Source: Candidatus Williamhamiltonella defendens
GTDB taxonomy: Bacteria; Pseudomonadota; Gammaproteobacteria; Enterobacterales; Enterobacteriaceae
Length of the DNA stretch: 64,000 nucleotides
Reading direction: 5' to 3'
Assembly (NCBI RefSeq): GCF_900699045.1
Contig: NZ_CAADHL010000002.1
Location: 1 to 64,000 of the forward strand
Shown one piece after another: positions 12,103 through 22,984 of the stretch. The translations under genes and the position numbers were made by a program. The notes below the pieces were generated by a model. The model was not told where the DNA came from. It did not search any database and saw nothing but the letters and a program-made list of their open reading frames with translations. Within the stretch, counting starts at the first letter, position 1. The number at the start of each line of letters is the position of its first letter.

Positions 12103-13293
12103 TCATAATACGACAGAATCTATCTGAAAACACATCATGGCAAAACCACAACCTAACACTAGGAGCAACCCGGGTTTACCGCCCCATACCTTATAACTTC
12201 CTTGATATGTTTTTCGTACTTTCCATACCATCAGTGCAGGTAATATGAGAGCCAACACAGCCAATGCAACAGCGGAAAAACCTAATGCCATGATAAAACC
12301 ATTCGGATAAAAAAGGGCGAATATCAGTGGAGGGGAAAAAGTCATAACGCCTGTTTGGAAACGCCCTTTGGCGGTATTGCTTCTTTTAAAAAGATCGGCC
12401 AAATAATCAAATAGCCCTAATGCAGCACAGAGAAAAGACGTCACCAAGGCGAAATCGGAAAATAAATGTAATGTCACTTCAACATGAGAAAAATTCAATA
12501 CAGTGCGCGTAGCTTCTAACAGCGCGTTGAAACCCATTTTTTGGGCTAAAATACCGATAAAAGTTTCAGAAGAAATGCTACCTAAAGTTACGAGTTGCCA
12601 AAAAATATACGCGATTAACGGGATGGCACTGCCCATAATAAAAACGTAGCGCAGTTTACGAATATGACCACCCATATAATGCACAATGCTGGGGATACTC
12701 CCGTGAAAACCAAATGAAGTGAAAATAATCGGGATGGCTGAAAGGACAAAACCTTGCTGTAAAGGTAACGTTAAAAGATAGTTGATGCGAATATGCGGGG
12801 CCATCGCCGACAGCATCAGTATTAAAAAGATAATTTTTGTGCTAAATAAAATTCGGTTAAAAAAATCGACGGAATGCGTCCCTACACAAACTACTGCTCC
12901 ACCCAGCAGGGTAAAAATCAAAACACCAGCAACGCTAGAAAAAGATTGCCCTGTCCATTCTCTGATGGTAGAAGCAATTAATTCCCCAGCGCCGCTAATA
13001 TAGGCCGAGGTTAAGGCATACATTAAAAAGAGCATGCTAAACCCAGTGATTCCATAGCCGATCTTCCCAAGATAACATCTTGCAAGTGCTGCTAATCCTG
13101 TCTGGATAGGATGATGTTGGTAGACTTCCAGAAACAATAAAGCGGTGTAAGACATTAATAACCATATTAAAATTAATATCAGCAAGGTGGCTCCAAAACC
13201 TACGCCTGCGGTGGCCAATGGCATAGCCAGCATGGCCGCTCCGATAGTCGTTCCTGCAACAATTAAAATACTGCCTAGGGTGCGATTTTTCAC
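12103..13293 (-). CDS. tyrP: tyrosine-specific proton symporter
   Basis: Aromatic amino-acid permease of the HAAAP family, inner membrane, importing tyrosine with protons. About 11 hydrophobic segments span 396 residues (E. coli TyrP 403). It aligns nearly throughout with Tyr[21 protein letters not shown], the AYISGAGEL helix, [20 protein letters not shown] and [12 protein letters not shown] chose the GTG at 13293 because it matches the E. coli start (K-N-R-T-L-G) and has GAGG eight bases upstream; an in-frame TTG (13311) lies before it. Only 38 bases separate it from the nrdB stop, so it probably shares the nrdAB transcript. No TyrR box is visible there. A tyrosine importer fits an amino-acid-dependent symbiont. 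Confidence 0.92.
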   Translation of the reverse strand: MKNRTLGSILIVAGTTIGAAMLAMPLATAGVGFGATLLILILIWLLMSYTALLFLEVYQHHPIQTGLAALARCYLGKIGYGITGFSMLFLMYALTSAYISGAGELIASTIREWTGQSFSSVAGVLIFTLLGGAVVCVGTHSVDFFNRILFSTKIIFLILMLSAMAPHIRINYLLTLPLQQGFVLSAIPIIFTSFGFHGSIPSIVHYMGGHIRKLRYVFIMGSAIPLIAYIFWQLVTLGSISSETFIGILAQKMGFNALLEATRTVLNFSHVEVTLHLFSDFALVTSFLCAALGLFDYLADLFKRSNTAKGRFQTGVMTFSPPLIFALFYPNGFIMALGFSAVALAVLALILPALMVWKVRKTYQGSYKVWGGKPGLLLVLGCGFAMMCFQIDSVVL

Positions 13294-13331
13294 TTTCACT
13301 TCCTCAACCAATTTTTTAATATTTATTTTTC

Positions 13332-14462
13332 TTAAAGTTTAAAATCTTTCAGATCGTTTGAATCTATTTGAGCATCAATTTGCCCCACCAAATAGGAGCT
13401 GACTTCAACTTCTTGAGGGGCAACCTGTACATTATCTGAGACTAACCAACTGTTAATCCAGGGAATAGGATTAGTTCGAATGCTAAACGGTGCGTCGAGT
13501 TTCACGGCTTGCATGCGGATGTTTGTCATATATTCTATATATTGGCAAAGAATATCTTGGTTTAAACCAATCATCGAGCCGTCTCGAAACAAATACGCTG
13601 ACCATTCTTTTTCTTGCTGAGCCGCTAACAAAAATAAATCACTACATTCTTGCTGGCATTCTTGAGCGATTTCAGCCATTTCAGGATCATCTTTCCCTGA
13701 TCGCATTAAATCCAACATATGCTGAGTTCCCATCAGATGTAGCGCTTCATCTCTAGCAATGAGCTTAATAATTTTGGCATTGCCCTCCATCAATTTACGT
13801 TCAGCGAAAGCAAAAGAACAAGCAAAGCTAACGTAAAAACGAATGGCTTCAAGTACATTGACACTCATCACACATAAATAAAGCTGTTTTTTTAACGTAT
13901 GTAAATTGACTACTATGGTTTTGCCATTAACTTGATGGGTGCCCTCATCTAATAGATGGTAATAGCTGCTCATTTTGATCAAATCATCATAATAAGCAGA
14001 AATATCTTTTGCCCGTTTTAAAATCTCTTTGTTGGTTACGATGTCATTAAAAATACAGCTGGGATCATTAACAATATTTCTGATGATATGAGTATAAGAA
14101 CGAGAGTGAATGGTTTCTGAGAATGCCCAAGTTTCTATCCAGGTTTCAAGTTCTGGAATGGAGATGAGCGGGAGTAACGCGACATTGGGGCTGCGGCCTT
14201 GGATGGAATCTAATAAAGTTTGATATTTGAGATTGCTGATAAAAATATGTTTTTCATGTTCAGGTAAAGACTGATAGTCAATACGATCACGGGAAATATC
14301 AATTTCTTCTGGACGCCAAAAAAAAGACAATTGCTTTTCAATTAATTCTTCAAAAATGGGATACTTTTGTTGATCATATCGAGCAACGTTCACCGTTTGA
14401 CCCAAAAACATAGGTTCAAGTAATTGATTATTTTTTTTCTGAGAAAAAGTGGTATAGCCCAT
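13332..14462 (-). CDS. nrdB: ribonucleoside-diphosphate reductase class Ia, beta (R2) subunit
   Basis: Holds the diiron-tyrosyl radical cofactor that starts catalysis in the alpha subunit, making dNDPs from NDPs. It has 376 residues, the same length as E. coli NrdB, without visible gaps. Iron ligands Asp85, Glu116 and His119 and the radical Tyr123 are in place ([14 protein letters not shown]), as are the later ligand blocks ([23 protein letters not shown]). The C-terminal tail [21 protein letters not shown], which docks in NrdA, is kept. It lies 35 bases downstream of nrdA. The ferredoxin gene yfaE that follows nrdB in E. coli is missing, and tyrP takes its place. Confidence 0.97.
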   Translation of the reverse strand: MGYTTFSQKKNNQLLEPMFLGQTVNVARYDQQKYPIFEELIEKQLSFFWRPEEIDISRDRIDYQSLPEHEKHIFISNLKYQTLLDSIQGRSPNVALLPLISIPELETWIETWAFSETIHSRSYTHIIRNIVNDPSCIFNDIVTNKEILKRAKDISAYYDDLIKMSSYYHLLDEGTHQVNGKTIVVNLHTLKKQLYLCVMSVNVLEAIRFYVSFACSFAFAERKLMEGNAKIIKLIARDEALHLMGTQHMLDLMRSGKDDPEMAEIAQECQQECSDLFLLAAQQEKEWSAYLFRDGSMIGLNQDILCQYIEYMTNIRMQAVKLDAPFSIRTNPIPWINSWLVSDNVQVAPQEVEVSSYLVGQIDAQIDSNDLKDFKL

Positions 14463-14497
14463 TCCATAACTCCATTGTAGGTTTTAAAACCGCTCTT

Positions 14498-16789
14498 TTA
14501 AATTTTACAAGCACCGCTGGAACACGCATCATCCATCGATAGATTTTCTTTGAGATCACCACCCTGCACATCATCTGCACCATCACGTGTATTATGATAA
14601 TACAGCGTTTTAATCCCCCATTTATAAGCGGTTAAAAGATCAGTTAATAATTGTTTCATCGGTACCTTACCGTTAGAAAAACGCTTTGGATCATAATTCG
14701 TATTAGCAGAAATCGATTGGTCCACAAATTTTTGCATCAACCCCACCAGCTGAAGATACCCATCATTATTAGGAATATTCCATAACAGCTCGTACGCTTC
14801 TTTTAAAGATTCATATTCTGGAACAACCTGGCGCAAGATACCGTCTTTTGAGGCTTTAATGCTGACATAACCTCTCGGCGGTTCAATGCCATTTGTGGCA
14901 TTAGAAATTTGTGATGAGGTCTCCGAAGGCATGAGAGATGACAGCGTAGAATGACGTAAACCAAACTTCAGAATATCTTGACGCAAAGACTCCCAATTAT
15001 AATGCAGTGGCTCTTGGTGGATATCATCGAGATCTTTTTTATAGGTATCAATAGGCAAAATGCCTTTAGCGTAATGGGTTTGATCAAACCAGGAGCAAGC
15101 CCCTTTTTCGCGTGCTAAATCATTAGAAGCCCGAAGAAGATAGTATTGAATGGCTTCGAAAGTACGATGGGTTAAATTATTGGCACTGCCATCAGAATAA
15201 CGAACTCCATTCTTAGCTAAATAATACGCAAAATTAATCACACCAATACCCAGAGTGCGGCGCGAAACCGCGCTTCTTTGTGCCGACGGAATCGGGTAAT
15301 GCTGATAATCTAATAAGGCATCTAAGGCGCGCACAGAAAGAGTGGCTAATTCTTGGAGTTCGTCCAAGCTGTTGATGGCACCCAGATTAAACGCCGAGAG
15401 CGTGCAAAGGGCAATTTCTCCTTTTTCGTCATTGATATTATTAAGCGGAGCGGTCGGTAAAGCAATCTCTAGGCACAGATTAGATTGCCGAACGGGCGCG
15501 ACTTTGGGATCAAAAGGGCTATGCGTGTTACAGTGATCCACATTTTGGATATAAATACGGCCTGTTGATGCCCTCTCTTGCATCAGTAGAGCAAAAAGTT
15601 CGACCGCCTTAATCTTCTTATGACGAATGTCAGAGTCGGCTTCATATTGTACATAGAGCCTCTGAAATTCACTTTGATCTGAGAAAAAAGCCGCATATAA
15701 GCCTGGTACATCTGAAGGACTAAATAGCGTGATCTCTTCTCCTTTTAACAACCTCTGATACATTAATTTATTAAGTTGCACGCCATAATCCATATGACGG
15801 ACTCGATTGCCTTCAACGCCTCGGTTATTTTTAAGAACAAGCAAACTTTCGACTTCAAGATGCCATACAGGATAAAAAACAGTGGCAGCGCCACCCCGTA
15901 CCCCTCCTTGAGAGCAGGATTTGACCGCGGTCTGAAAATATTTATAAAAAGGAATGCAACCGGTATGAAAGGCTTCACCGGAGCGAATAGGGCTGCCCTG
16001 CGCACGGATAACGCCCGCATTCACACCGATCCCTGCACGCTGTGAAACATATTTGACAATCGCGCTGGCAGTCGCATTAATCGAATCCAAACTGTCGCCA
16101 CATTCAATTAAAACACACGAGCTAAATTGACGAGTTGGGGTTCTGACACCCGCCATAATCGGCGTAGGTAAGGAAATTTTAAAGGTGGAGATCGCATGAT
16201 AAAAGCGTTTGATGTAATCCAAACGTGTTAAAGCTGAATAACGAGAAAATAAACAAGCAGCGACCAAAATATATAAAAATTGTGCACTTTCATAAATTTG
16301 CTGATTCACGCGATTTTGTACTAAATATTTTCCTTCTAATTGCTTGACTGCAGCGTAAGAGAACGTCATATCTCGCCAGTGATCAATACATTCATCCATC
16401 TGTGCGAATTCATCTTCACTATAGTCTTCCAAAAGATGGGAATCATATTTCCCCATTTTAACCATTTTTGAAATATGCTCAAATAAAGGGGGGGGCTCAA
16501 AACGGCCATAGGCTTTTTTTCTGAGGTGAAAAATAGCAAGACGGGCGGCGAGATATTGATAATCTGGCGCTTCACAAGAAATTAAATCAGCGGCCGCTTT
16601 AATCATGGTTTTATGAATATCTTCAGTTTTAATGCCGTCATAAAACTGAATTTGAGAACGTAATTCAACCTGAGAAACCGAAACATGATTGAGTCCCTCA
16701 GCTGCCCAATTAATCACCCGGTGAATTTTATCCAGATCAATCGATTCTTTTCGTCCATCACGCTTAGTCACAAGTAAGCTGTGGTTCAT
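14498..16789 (-). CDS. nrdA: ribonucleoside-diphosphate reductase class Ia, alpha (R1) subunit
   Basis: Catalytic subunit of aerobic ribonucleotide reductase. It has 763 residues (E. coli 761). The N-terminal ATP cone (about 5-95, LVTKRDGRKE) sets overall activity. The redox and radical cysteines lie in RQFSSCVLIECGD (C225 equivalent), QSNLCLEIALP (C439/E441) and IALCTLSAFNLG (C462). The PSETSSQISNATNG segment and the C-terminal CxxGACKI pair, here CSSGACKI, are present. A NrdR-type box lies 76-91 bases upstream of the start. The first gene of nrdAB(-tyrP). No damage seen. Confidence 0.97.
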   Translation of the reverse strand: MNHSLLVTKRDGRKESIDLDKIHRVINWAAEGLNHVSVSQVELRSQIQFYDGIKTEDIHKTMIKAAADLISCEAPDYQYLAARLAIFHLRKKAYGRFEPPPLFEHISKMVKMGKYDSHLLEDYSEDEFAQMDECIDHWRDMTFSYAAVKQLEGKYLVQNRVNQQIYESAQFLYILVAACLFSRYSALTRLDYIKRFYHAISTFKISLPTPIMAGVRTPTRQFSSCVLIECGDSLDSINATASAIVKYVSQRAGIGVNAGVIRAQGSPIRSGEAFHTGCIPFYKYFQTAVKSCSQGGVRGGAATVFYPVWHLEVESLLVLKNNRGVEGNRVRHMDYGVQLNKLMYQRLLKGEEITLFSPSDVPGLYAAFFSDQSEFQRLYVQYEADSDIRHKKIKAVELFALLMQERASTGRIYIQNVDHCNTHSPFDPKVAPVRQSNLCLEIALPTAPLNNINDEKGEIALCTLSAFNLGAINSLDELQELATLSVRALDALLDYQHYPIPSAQRSAVSRRTLGIGVINFAYYLAKNGVRYSDGSANNLTHRTFEAIQYYLLRASNDLAREKGACSWFDQTHYAKGILPIDTYKKDLDDIHQEPLHYNWESLRQDILKFGLRHSTLSSLMPSETSSQISNATNGIEPPRGYVSIKASKDGILRQVVPEYESLKEAYELLWNIPNNDGYLQLVGLMQKFVDQSISANTNYDPKRFSNGKVPMKQLLTDLLTAYKWGIKTLYYHNTRDGADDVQGGDLKENLSMDDACSSGACKI

Positions 16790-16864
16790 TTTCTTGTTAC
16801 CTTTAAAGAAGTCAAAAACGTTTTATGAAAATAGTTCAAATTAAAAAAAGAAAATTGAGTTAAA

Positions 16865-16880
16865 ACACAAGATATAGTGC
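16865..16880 (-). promoter_or_regulatory. NrdR-type operator upstream of nrdA
   Basis: The imperfect palindrome ACACAAGATATAGTGC matches the NrdR box consensus acaCwAtATaTwGtgt at 14 of 16 positions by eye. It lies directly upstream of nrdA, where enteric NrdR represses ribonucleotide reductase genes. NrdR boxes usually come as pairs about three helical turns apart; I did not find a good second copy at the expected distance. Function is inferred. Confidence 0.55.
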
Positions 16881-16893
16881 TAAAAAATTTTTT

Positions 16894-17079
16894 TTATAAC
16901 AAAATAATGATAAATCGCCGATCTGGCAAGTGAACAACTCGAGGAATTTGTAGATAACCCAGTGTATAATGACGTGGATAAACACAAGAACTCAATGACA
17001 AACAGGAGATTAGCGTCAATAAAAAAAGACAGTTTTGATAAAAGATGTCTCTTTTCGAGATGAAAAGGGTGTGTCGCAT
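16894..17079 (-). other. short open frame with lipoprotein-type signal, probable remnant
   Basis: Sixty-one codons with a basic start, a hydrophobic core and a lipobox-like LSSC at about residues 29-32. There is no convincing ribosome binding site and the frame ends soon after the lipobox. It directly follows the tadG remnant. Tad loci often carry a lipoprotein gene after tadG, so this may be its 5' end. Family not recognised. Confidence 0.3.
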
Positions 17080-17097
17080 TAAAAAAATAACATTAAA

Positions 17098-18450
17098 TTA
17101 ATGTAAAACATTAGTCCCTATAGGATCATCTCCACTGGCGTTAAGAATTTGTTGAAGCTCCTCATCCACATTATTTAAATTATTATAATTATGCATATGT
17201 TTTCTCCTATACACTGTGGTTTCTAATAATTGGGCTTTCAATTGACCTGCCGGTACCGATGCAATACATCTTAATGCCACTATTTTTATTTTCTCGCACA
17301 TGCCTGTTTCAACGAAGCTATCAGATATGTTTAAGGTATTATTGCTAAAGTGTATTCGTAAAACTCTTTTATTGTCATCATTAATCGCTATGAGGCGAGC
17401 TTACTCCGTATCAGATATGATAATTAATAATTATGAAAATTTCATTTTTTTCACGAGGTAGAGGAATAGGATCTCTATATAATAGAGAGGCTACATAAAC
17501 GCTTATCCAGTGAAAAACTAATGACATTAGAATCCGTCATGGAAAATGGTATTTTGTTTACTGTTTTTACAAAATCAATACTTATTGCTAATAACTTCTG
17601 TTTATTGAGGTGCTTTAAATGCAGCATGACAAAAATTTATGTTGTCATCATTAGGTTTTAAAAGAAAAACAAAAGGTTGAAAACAATACTGTCTTTCTTT
17701 CATTCCCACCGAAAAAGGCATGAAACCCACTTTATTTAAGGGATTCATTTCTAAAATAGTATTTATTTTTTATCAACACTTTTTAACCCATTAATTTTTT
17801 GTCTTGTCTCCCAACTCATGTGAAGTGGATTTTCTATCATATGACGATAAAAACTAAAAAAGAAAACAACATCCATAGGTTCTTCCTGATACACTGTTGG
17901 GCTGCCGTTTTACCTGAAACATTCATTGTTGCAAATGAATTAAAAATATATGAATAAGCATTTCTTAATGTAATGGTATATTTTTTAAATTATTTTAAGT
18001 AGAAGAAGTAATTTCAATACTTTCATTAGTTGCTGTTGTTGAATGAATAAAAGACTCAATATGACTGTGTGTTAAAAACGATTTCGATCTCCTAGCGTTC
18101 CAGAGGAATCGTCATTATCTTTCGCCGTGAATATTAAACTCGTTTATTCTAAAACTTGCTCTTCTTTAATTTTTTCATTAATTAAACGACAGTATTCAAA
18201 AGTGGTATAAATTAAAGTAAAAAACAGAAAATCTGAAAAAATTTTTTATAGGTTGAGCTTCCTTATTCAATAAATACAATAATCTCAGTTTTTGATGATA
18301 CGCAACATTGTTATTGTTTTTTCTTAAAATTTAAAAAAGAATGAGAGAGCCAGCATCATGGGAGAGGAGAACTTTATCTCTGATAAAAATGGCTCTGGAA
18401 CACGCTTAAATTAAAATCCGGGGGGATACAAATAGTCACTCGATAAAACG
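17098..18450 (-). pseudogene. tadG: tadG-like remnant (Flp pilus locus)
   Basis: The minus strand holds broken text suggestive of TadG, a membrane-anchored pilus-assembly protein with a von Willebrand A domain. About 17850-17935 reads EEPMDVVFFFSFYRHM, like the 'PxDVVFVxDxSGSM' strand of VWA domains. The last 67 codons (17098-17301: CEKIK...RCIASVPAG...NNVDEELQQIL) resemble a VWA C-terminus. Stops and frame changes fill the space between. The position, last in a C-D-E-F-G series, supports the call, which rests more on order than on sequence. Confidence 0.5.
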
Positions 18451-18739
18451 GGATTCATTCATGATTAATGCCTATCCCCCTTTTTTAACAGAGCATGACC
18501 TCTTTTTTGTTCTTTCGATCATTTAGATGATCGCCATCATCGCCTTCAACGATTCTGTAGGGAAGCAAGATGGTATACCTTGAGCACTACTTAGCGGCCT
18601 CACGAATGTTTGTGTGTTTTGTATCTGAGCTCGTCCCTGTGGCCTGCGGATCATCTTCAAAATAAGGAGATTATAACACCAGCGCATTGCGCGGATTTGT
18701 TAAAATATATATTATTATATCGAAATAATTCGATTGCGA

Positions 18740-18965
18740 CACGTACTAATTGATTCGCGCCCCTGTTAAAAGAGGCTGTCTAGCAGCATATAAACGGTTC
18801 TTTCTTTTAACTCGCTTGAAAGCGAGTAAGCAATAGCATTGAATCTTCCTATTATATTGATGTATTGCACTATGGTAGTTAATATAAAAAATAAAATCAC
18901 AAAAAATAAAGTCATCAGAAACAATTCAACTGTGATGCCTCCTTGTTTATCATGAACAAATAAAA
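18740..18965 (-). pseudogene. tadF: tadF-like pseudopilin remnant
   Basis: Reads DKQGGITVELFLMTLFFVIL, then more hydrophobic residues, then AIAYSLSSELKERTVYM. This is the TadE/TadF plan: a Gly-Gly, a Glu five residues into the mature helix (xxVE), a long hydrophobic stretch, then the 'SYSLxxxLKERT' motif that I associate with TadF. The frame breaks soon after, and the C-terminal half is not recognisable. The product would have been a prepilin-like protein of the Flp pilus machine. Confidence 0.6.
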
Positions 18966-19420
18966 ACGTTGATCTTCTTGAACAAAAAGCACCTCACGAA
19001 TTAAAGTAAAATTCACTAGAAAAATGGGTAATAAAAAAGGTTGATATCTATATTTCAGTTTATATTGATCCAATGAATTACTGTTGGCATAGAAGTCATG
19101 AGGATTACTGATAAAATCGTTAAGACTTAAATAAAATTTCAGATTTAAATGCCCTCTCGTGTCAAAAAAGGACTTAGTTGAGTCTTTTGTTTTGCTAATT
19201 TAGTTGCAAGTGTTGCTTTGTAATTGACCTTTAGAGTATTTTGAGCTCTTTTAATCGATTTTAAAATCGCCAGATTAAAAGAGACCCTTTTGATGAATGA
19301 ATGGACTGATTCAAACAAGAGAAATATAAGCTCAATCAACATTAACAGACACAATAAAAATTGTGTCACAACCGCCTTTTCCCTGACAAGAAAAAGTTGA
19401 TGTACAGACGTTTTTTCATT
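18960..19420 (-). pseudogene. tadE: tadE-like pseudopilin remnant
   Basis: An open stretch of 74 codons (19145-19369) with AVVTQFLLCLLMLIELIFLLFE matches the prepilin-type N-terminus of TadE (xVxxEFxLxxP...LLxxxE), entered through a stop from the upstream frame. It is continued in another frame at about 18990-19140 by YKLKYRYQPFLLP and LIREVLFVQEDQRF, similar to a TadE C-terminal region. At least two disruptions. It sits immediately upstream of the tadF-like text. Confidence 0.55.
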
Positions 19421-19439
19421 TTTTATCTTTAATTGAGAG

Positions 19440-20174
19440 GTGTGGTTGAGAGATTTGACTTAATACTTTAAGCAGCTTATCTGGATTATCAGATATTTTT
19501 TATTTCAATTATTTTTTGCATAAGAATTATCTTTTATTTGAACTAAGTAAAAAATTTAATTATGTATTAATTTTGGATCTGTATTACCTTTTAGATATTC
19601 CGGTAAAAGAAAAGAAACGACTTTTTATAATCTCTCTTTTAAATAGCAAGCACGGCAAAATTGTTTAATACAGTAAAATTTGAAATAAAAAGATCTCAAT
19701 ATTGTTTAAAAGCGTTTTCTGCTTTTAAAAATTTCCCTATATTGGCTTATGCAATACCATATAAATTAAACTATTCCGCACTTTTTATATTATTTCAATA
19801 TATTTCGATAATAACTTGATCTTCTTCATTTCTATCTTTTTAAATTAAATTTTTCACATGTAATAAATAAATTTTTTCATATTTTTCAAATAATGAGATT
19901 TTGAAACAAGAGATTATAGATAGTATAAAAAAAAATCGTTATCTCCAGATAAACAATAAAACTCTGATGCTTGTAATCTGAATGTGCTGTTTTCTTTTTT
20001 GTAAAAGAATTGAGATATAAAGACATTAATCAGAAAAATTTTTGATTAAATTTTGATTTAATAAGAACACTTTTTTATCTCATCTAGTTGATAATCTTTC
20101 TTAGTAGAAGCTGCACAGACGGTAAGTAATATTAAAATTGTAGATAAAATAATTTTATTTATTTTATAGCTCAT
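19440..20174 (-). pseudogene. tadD: tadD-like lipoprotein remnant
   Basis: It begins at an ATG at 20174 with MSYKINKIILSTILILLTVC, a lipoprotein signal with lipobox LTVC, then runs for about 35 codons before stops. TadD is a TPR-repeat lipoprotein encoded between tadC and tadE, which fits. The rest of the interval is too decayed to show TPRs. The call leans on position and the signal peptide. Confidence 0.4.
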
Positions 20175-20274
20175 AAAAACGGATTTCCTAAAACAACCAT
20201 AAAGCAGTTCAGGATATCATTAATATCATAAAATCAATAAAGATCAACAAAAACAAAATCAATGTTCATTTTAT

Positions 20275-20640
20275 GAATAACTTACTTCTTTTTTCTTCAA
20301 ATTCCATTAATTGCATTTCTTTAATATCGGTTGAAAATTTCATTAAATGCTCATATACGGAAGAACCGAAATCAATATTATTCTGCACTGCATTACAAAA
20401 CATTTTTTTCTAAAAAGAAACCTCCTGATGCAATGTTTCTATTGCATTTTTAAGACCATAGACTTCTGCGTTACGAACTCATTTCATGATTAATGAAGGA
20501 GTATCCTGATTAATTTTATAAAAATTTTCATCACTATAATTAGTGGATTTTCTATCGTCATTCCGGCGTGAATACGAGCTGATATCATATCAATAAAAAA
20601 GGAAAACAAGATAACATAAAGCGAGTTTTATGAAAACTAA
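20275..20640 (-). pseudogene. tadC: tadC-like remnant (pilus assembly membrane protein)
   Basis: In two frames: RxxAGMTIENPLIIVM, PSLIMKxVRNAEVYGLKNAIETL, then NAVQNNIDFGSSVYEHLMKFSTDI and EMQLMEFEEKRSKL. This follows the GspF-type domain of TadC (AGxSxExAL; NPxLxxELxxVxxELxxG; ALxQSxxFGTxxxxxLxxxSxExRxxRxxxAEExAxK). An in-frame TGA and a frameshift interrupt it. It is the best-preserved diagnostic part of the fossil tad locus. Confidence 0.6.
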
Positions 20641-22984
20641 TACTTTTAATTAATAATTAATCAAAACCAATAGAAAAATATTACTTATTAAAAATAGCGC
20701 AATTAATATATTTTTTGAGTATTCAATTTTAAAAATAAATATGATGAAAAAATCAAAGAAAATAGCCTAGCGATACAAAGTATGCTCTTATTTTTTCTAA
20801 TAAAAACCTATGATTTTAATTATAGAATAAGTCATTTTTTAATTCAGGTTGTTTGAGTTTCAACCTTCTTGTCATTAACTTTTTTATAAACCGATGTTCT
20901 TCTTTTTATCAAAAAGAATAAAACAATATAATAAAAATAAAGAAAATCATATTATATTGCTTTCCTAAAAATATTTCTCATTATAAAAACGTCAAAATAT
21001 TACTTAGCAATCAATAATAAATAAGAAATAATTATTTTTCGTTTTTCATAAAACATTTTTTGAAAAGATGAAGTATTAATAAAATAACTGAGCAAAAAAT
21101 ATAATAGATATTAATGTAAACACCTATATAGACATTCTTATCTCCCATGTCATCTCCATTTTTCTTTTTTCATTTTATTAGAATTTGTAACAATGTGGAT
21201 TAATCTATGCATTAATTCTCTTAATTTTAATTTGAACTTTCTACAGTTCTGTAGTTGTAAAGAAACCTGATCTCAAGGATGGAATAAATTAAGTAAATAC
21301 TAATTTGTACCTATCTCACACGTATAGGTCATTTTCCCTGATGCTAAATTAAATTTTATAAAATCTGGATTTCCCGCTTATGCTATCATTTTTCTTGTAA
21401 TATAAGCATTTTTTCTAAATTATTTTTAATAAAAACCCTTTAATTGAAGCCAAAGGAGATAAGTTGCTTTTCACTAAAAGGATAGATTCAGGAAGTTATT
21501 GATGACTCAAAATACAATTTTTATTATTTAATAAATCCACAATCACTATCTTTTTTTGCTTTAGCCAATAAACTAAACACTGTATTTTCACTGATCACAT
21601 TGGTGGTATTAGTGATAAAATCTTTTTATCTTCTTTATTATATGTGAGTAATCCAACACCACAAATCACAATTATGAATATAAAAGATAGTAAGACTACT
21701 ATATAATTCATTTTGGTTTTATTCCCTTTTTTGTAAACAAATGATTAAAAAAAGTAAAAATACTGAATAAATAATACTTAATAAAAATCCTAATGAAATA
21801 TACACCCCATAATAAATTTATCTTTTTATGTTAGAAAATAAATAAATATTCTTAAAAGTAGAACCAATAAACTACAGATTGAAGTGTAAAATATAAAATG
21901 TAAAATTTGTAAACGATTTAAACCAAATATTAAGAAGGTTATTAATTTAATATCCTAACCGCTCATCAGTCCAAGAATAAAAATAAAAATATATCAATAA
22001 AAAATCAAAGTACTTAAAAAGTGATTTTGATTAAAAAAGTACACATATAAAAGACTTGTTGAAGTAACGATGAAGAGTAATTCATTACTAATGAGGAGAT
22101 ATTTTATATCGGTGCAACAAACAAACGATATTTTACAAAAAAATGATTTAAAAACGATAATGTTTCCATATAAAATATTTTATTAAATAAAATACTTTCT
22201 TAAAACTTAAAAATAAAATATAAAAGATTAAAACTCTTACTTTAAATGTAATCGCAATTCTATTGTATATAGTGATAATACACTTAAAATTTTCAAGAAG
22301 ATAATCATCTACATTTAAAAATTTTTAATCTATCTAAATTATGGACTGCTCTAATTTTTAGCAATATTCACAAGTACTAGTACTATAACTAGAACTAGTA
22401 ATAACTTGGATCTTCTATACACTATTTTTAATTAATTTTTCCAACGGTACCTTAAGAACCGTTCCTAATCCGACTAAAACACCAATAAGTATGACATACT
22501 TTAAAAACGTCAATCCACGTATATTTTTTATAAATTACATTAATAAGTTTTACAAAAAATATATGGTTTAATAAGAATGTTTCTTATTATTTTCTCTTTT
22601 ACATATAAGATAATAAGAGTTTATATATTATTTTGTTATATTCATAAATTATACTTTTTATAAATAAATTTTATTTTTAATACGCTTAATTTATTTAAAA
22701 ATGAGTTAATCTCAAAAAGATTTATTAATATTTTGTGAATTGGGTTTTAAAAAATAAAATAAATAATAATTTAAAAAATCTACATCATTCATCAAGAAAT
22801 ATAAATGAATTTTGATAGCACTATTAATAAAATTAATATATTTCCATATCAGTAAAAATATATTTTTTATAATCTAATTTAAAGAATTATGTTATTATCA
22901 CTGAATCTATTTCAGTTGAGTATTTAATTGAATCATTCATAATATGCATTATTGTGAATATATATGTTACAAGGATTCAAAATA
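20641..22984. other. highly AT-rich decayed region, possible tadB start
   Basis: About 2.3 kb of stop-rich DNA with many A/T runs. On the minus strand, an ATG at about 21711 opens a hydrophobic segment (NYIVVLLSFIFIIVICGVGLL) followed by short coding-like text. By position this could be the N-terminus of tadB. No TadA, TadZ, secretin (RcpA) or Flp pilin could be recognised. Otherwise I see nothing. Confidence 0.3.

Noticed and set aside
17098-17196. A 32-codon minus-strand frame with a good AGGAG at seven bases, looking like a small peptide gene (possible RiPP precursor).
   Set aside because: It is in frame with 35 codons upstream that fit a TadG C-terminus, and no modifying enzyme or transporter lies nearby. 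The SD match is likely chance in a purine-rich stretch.
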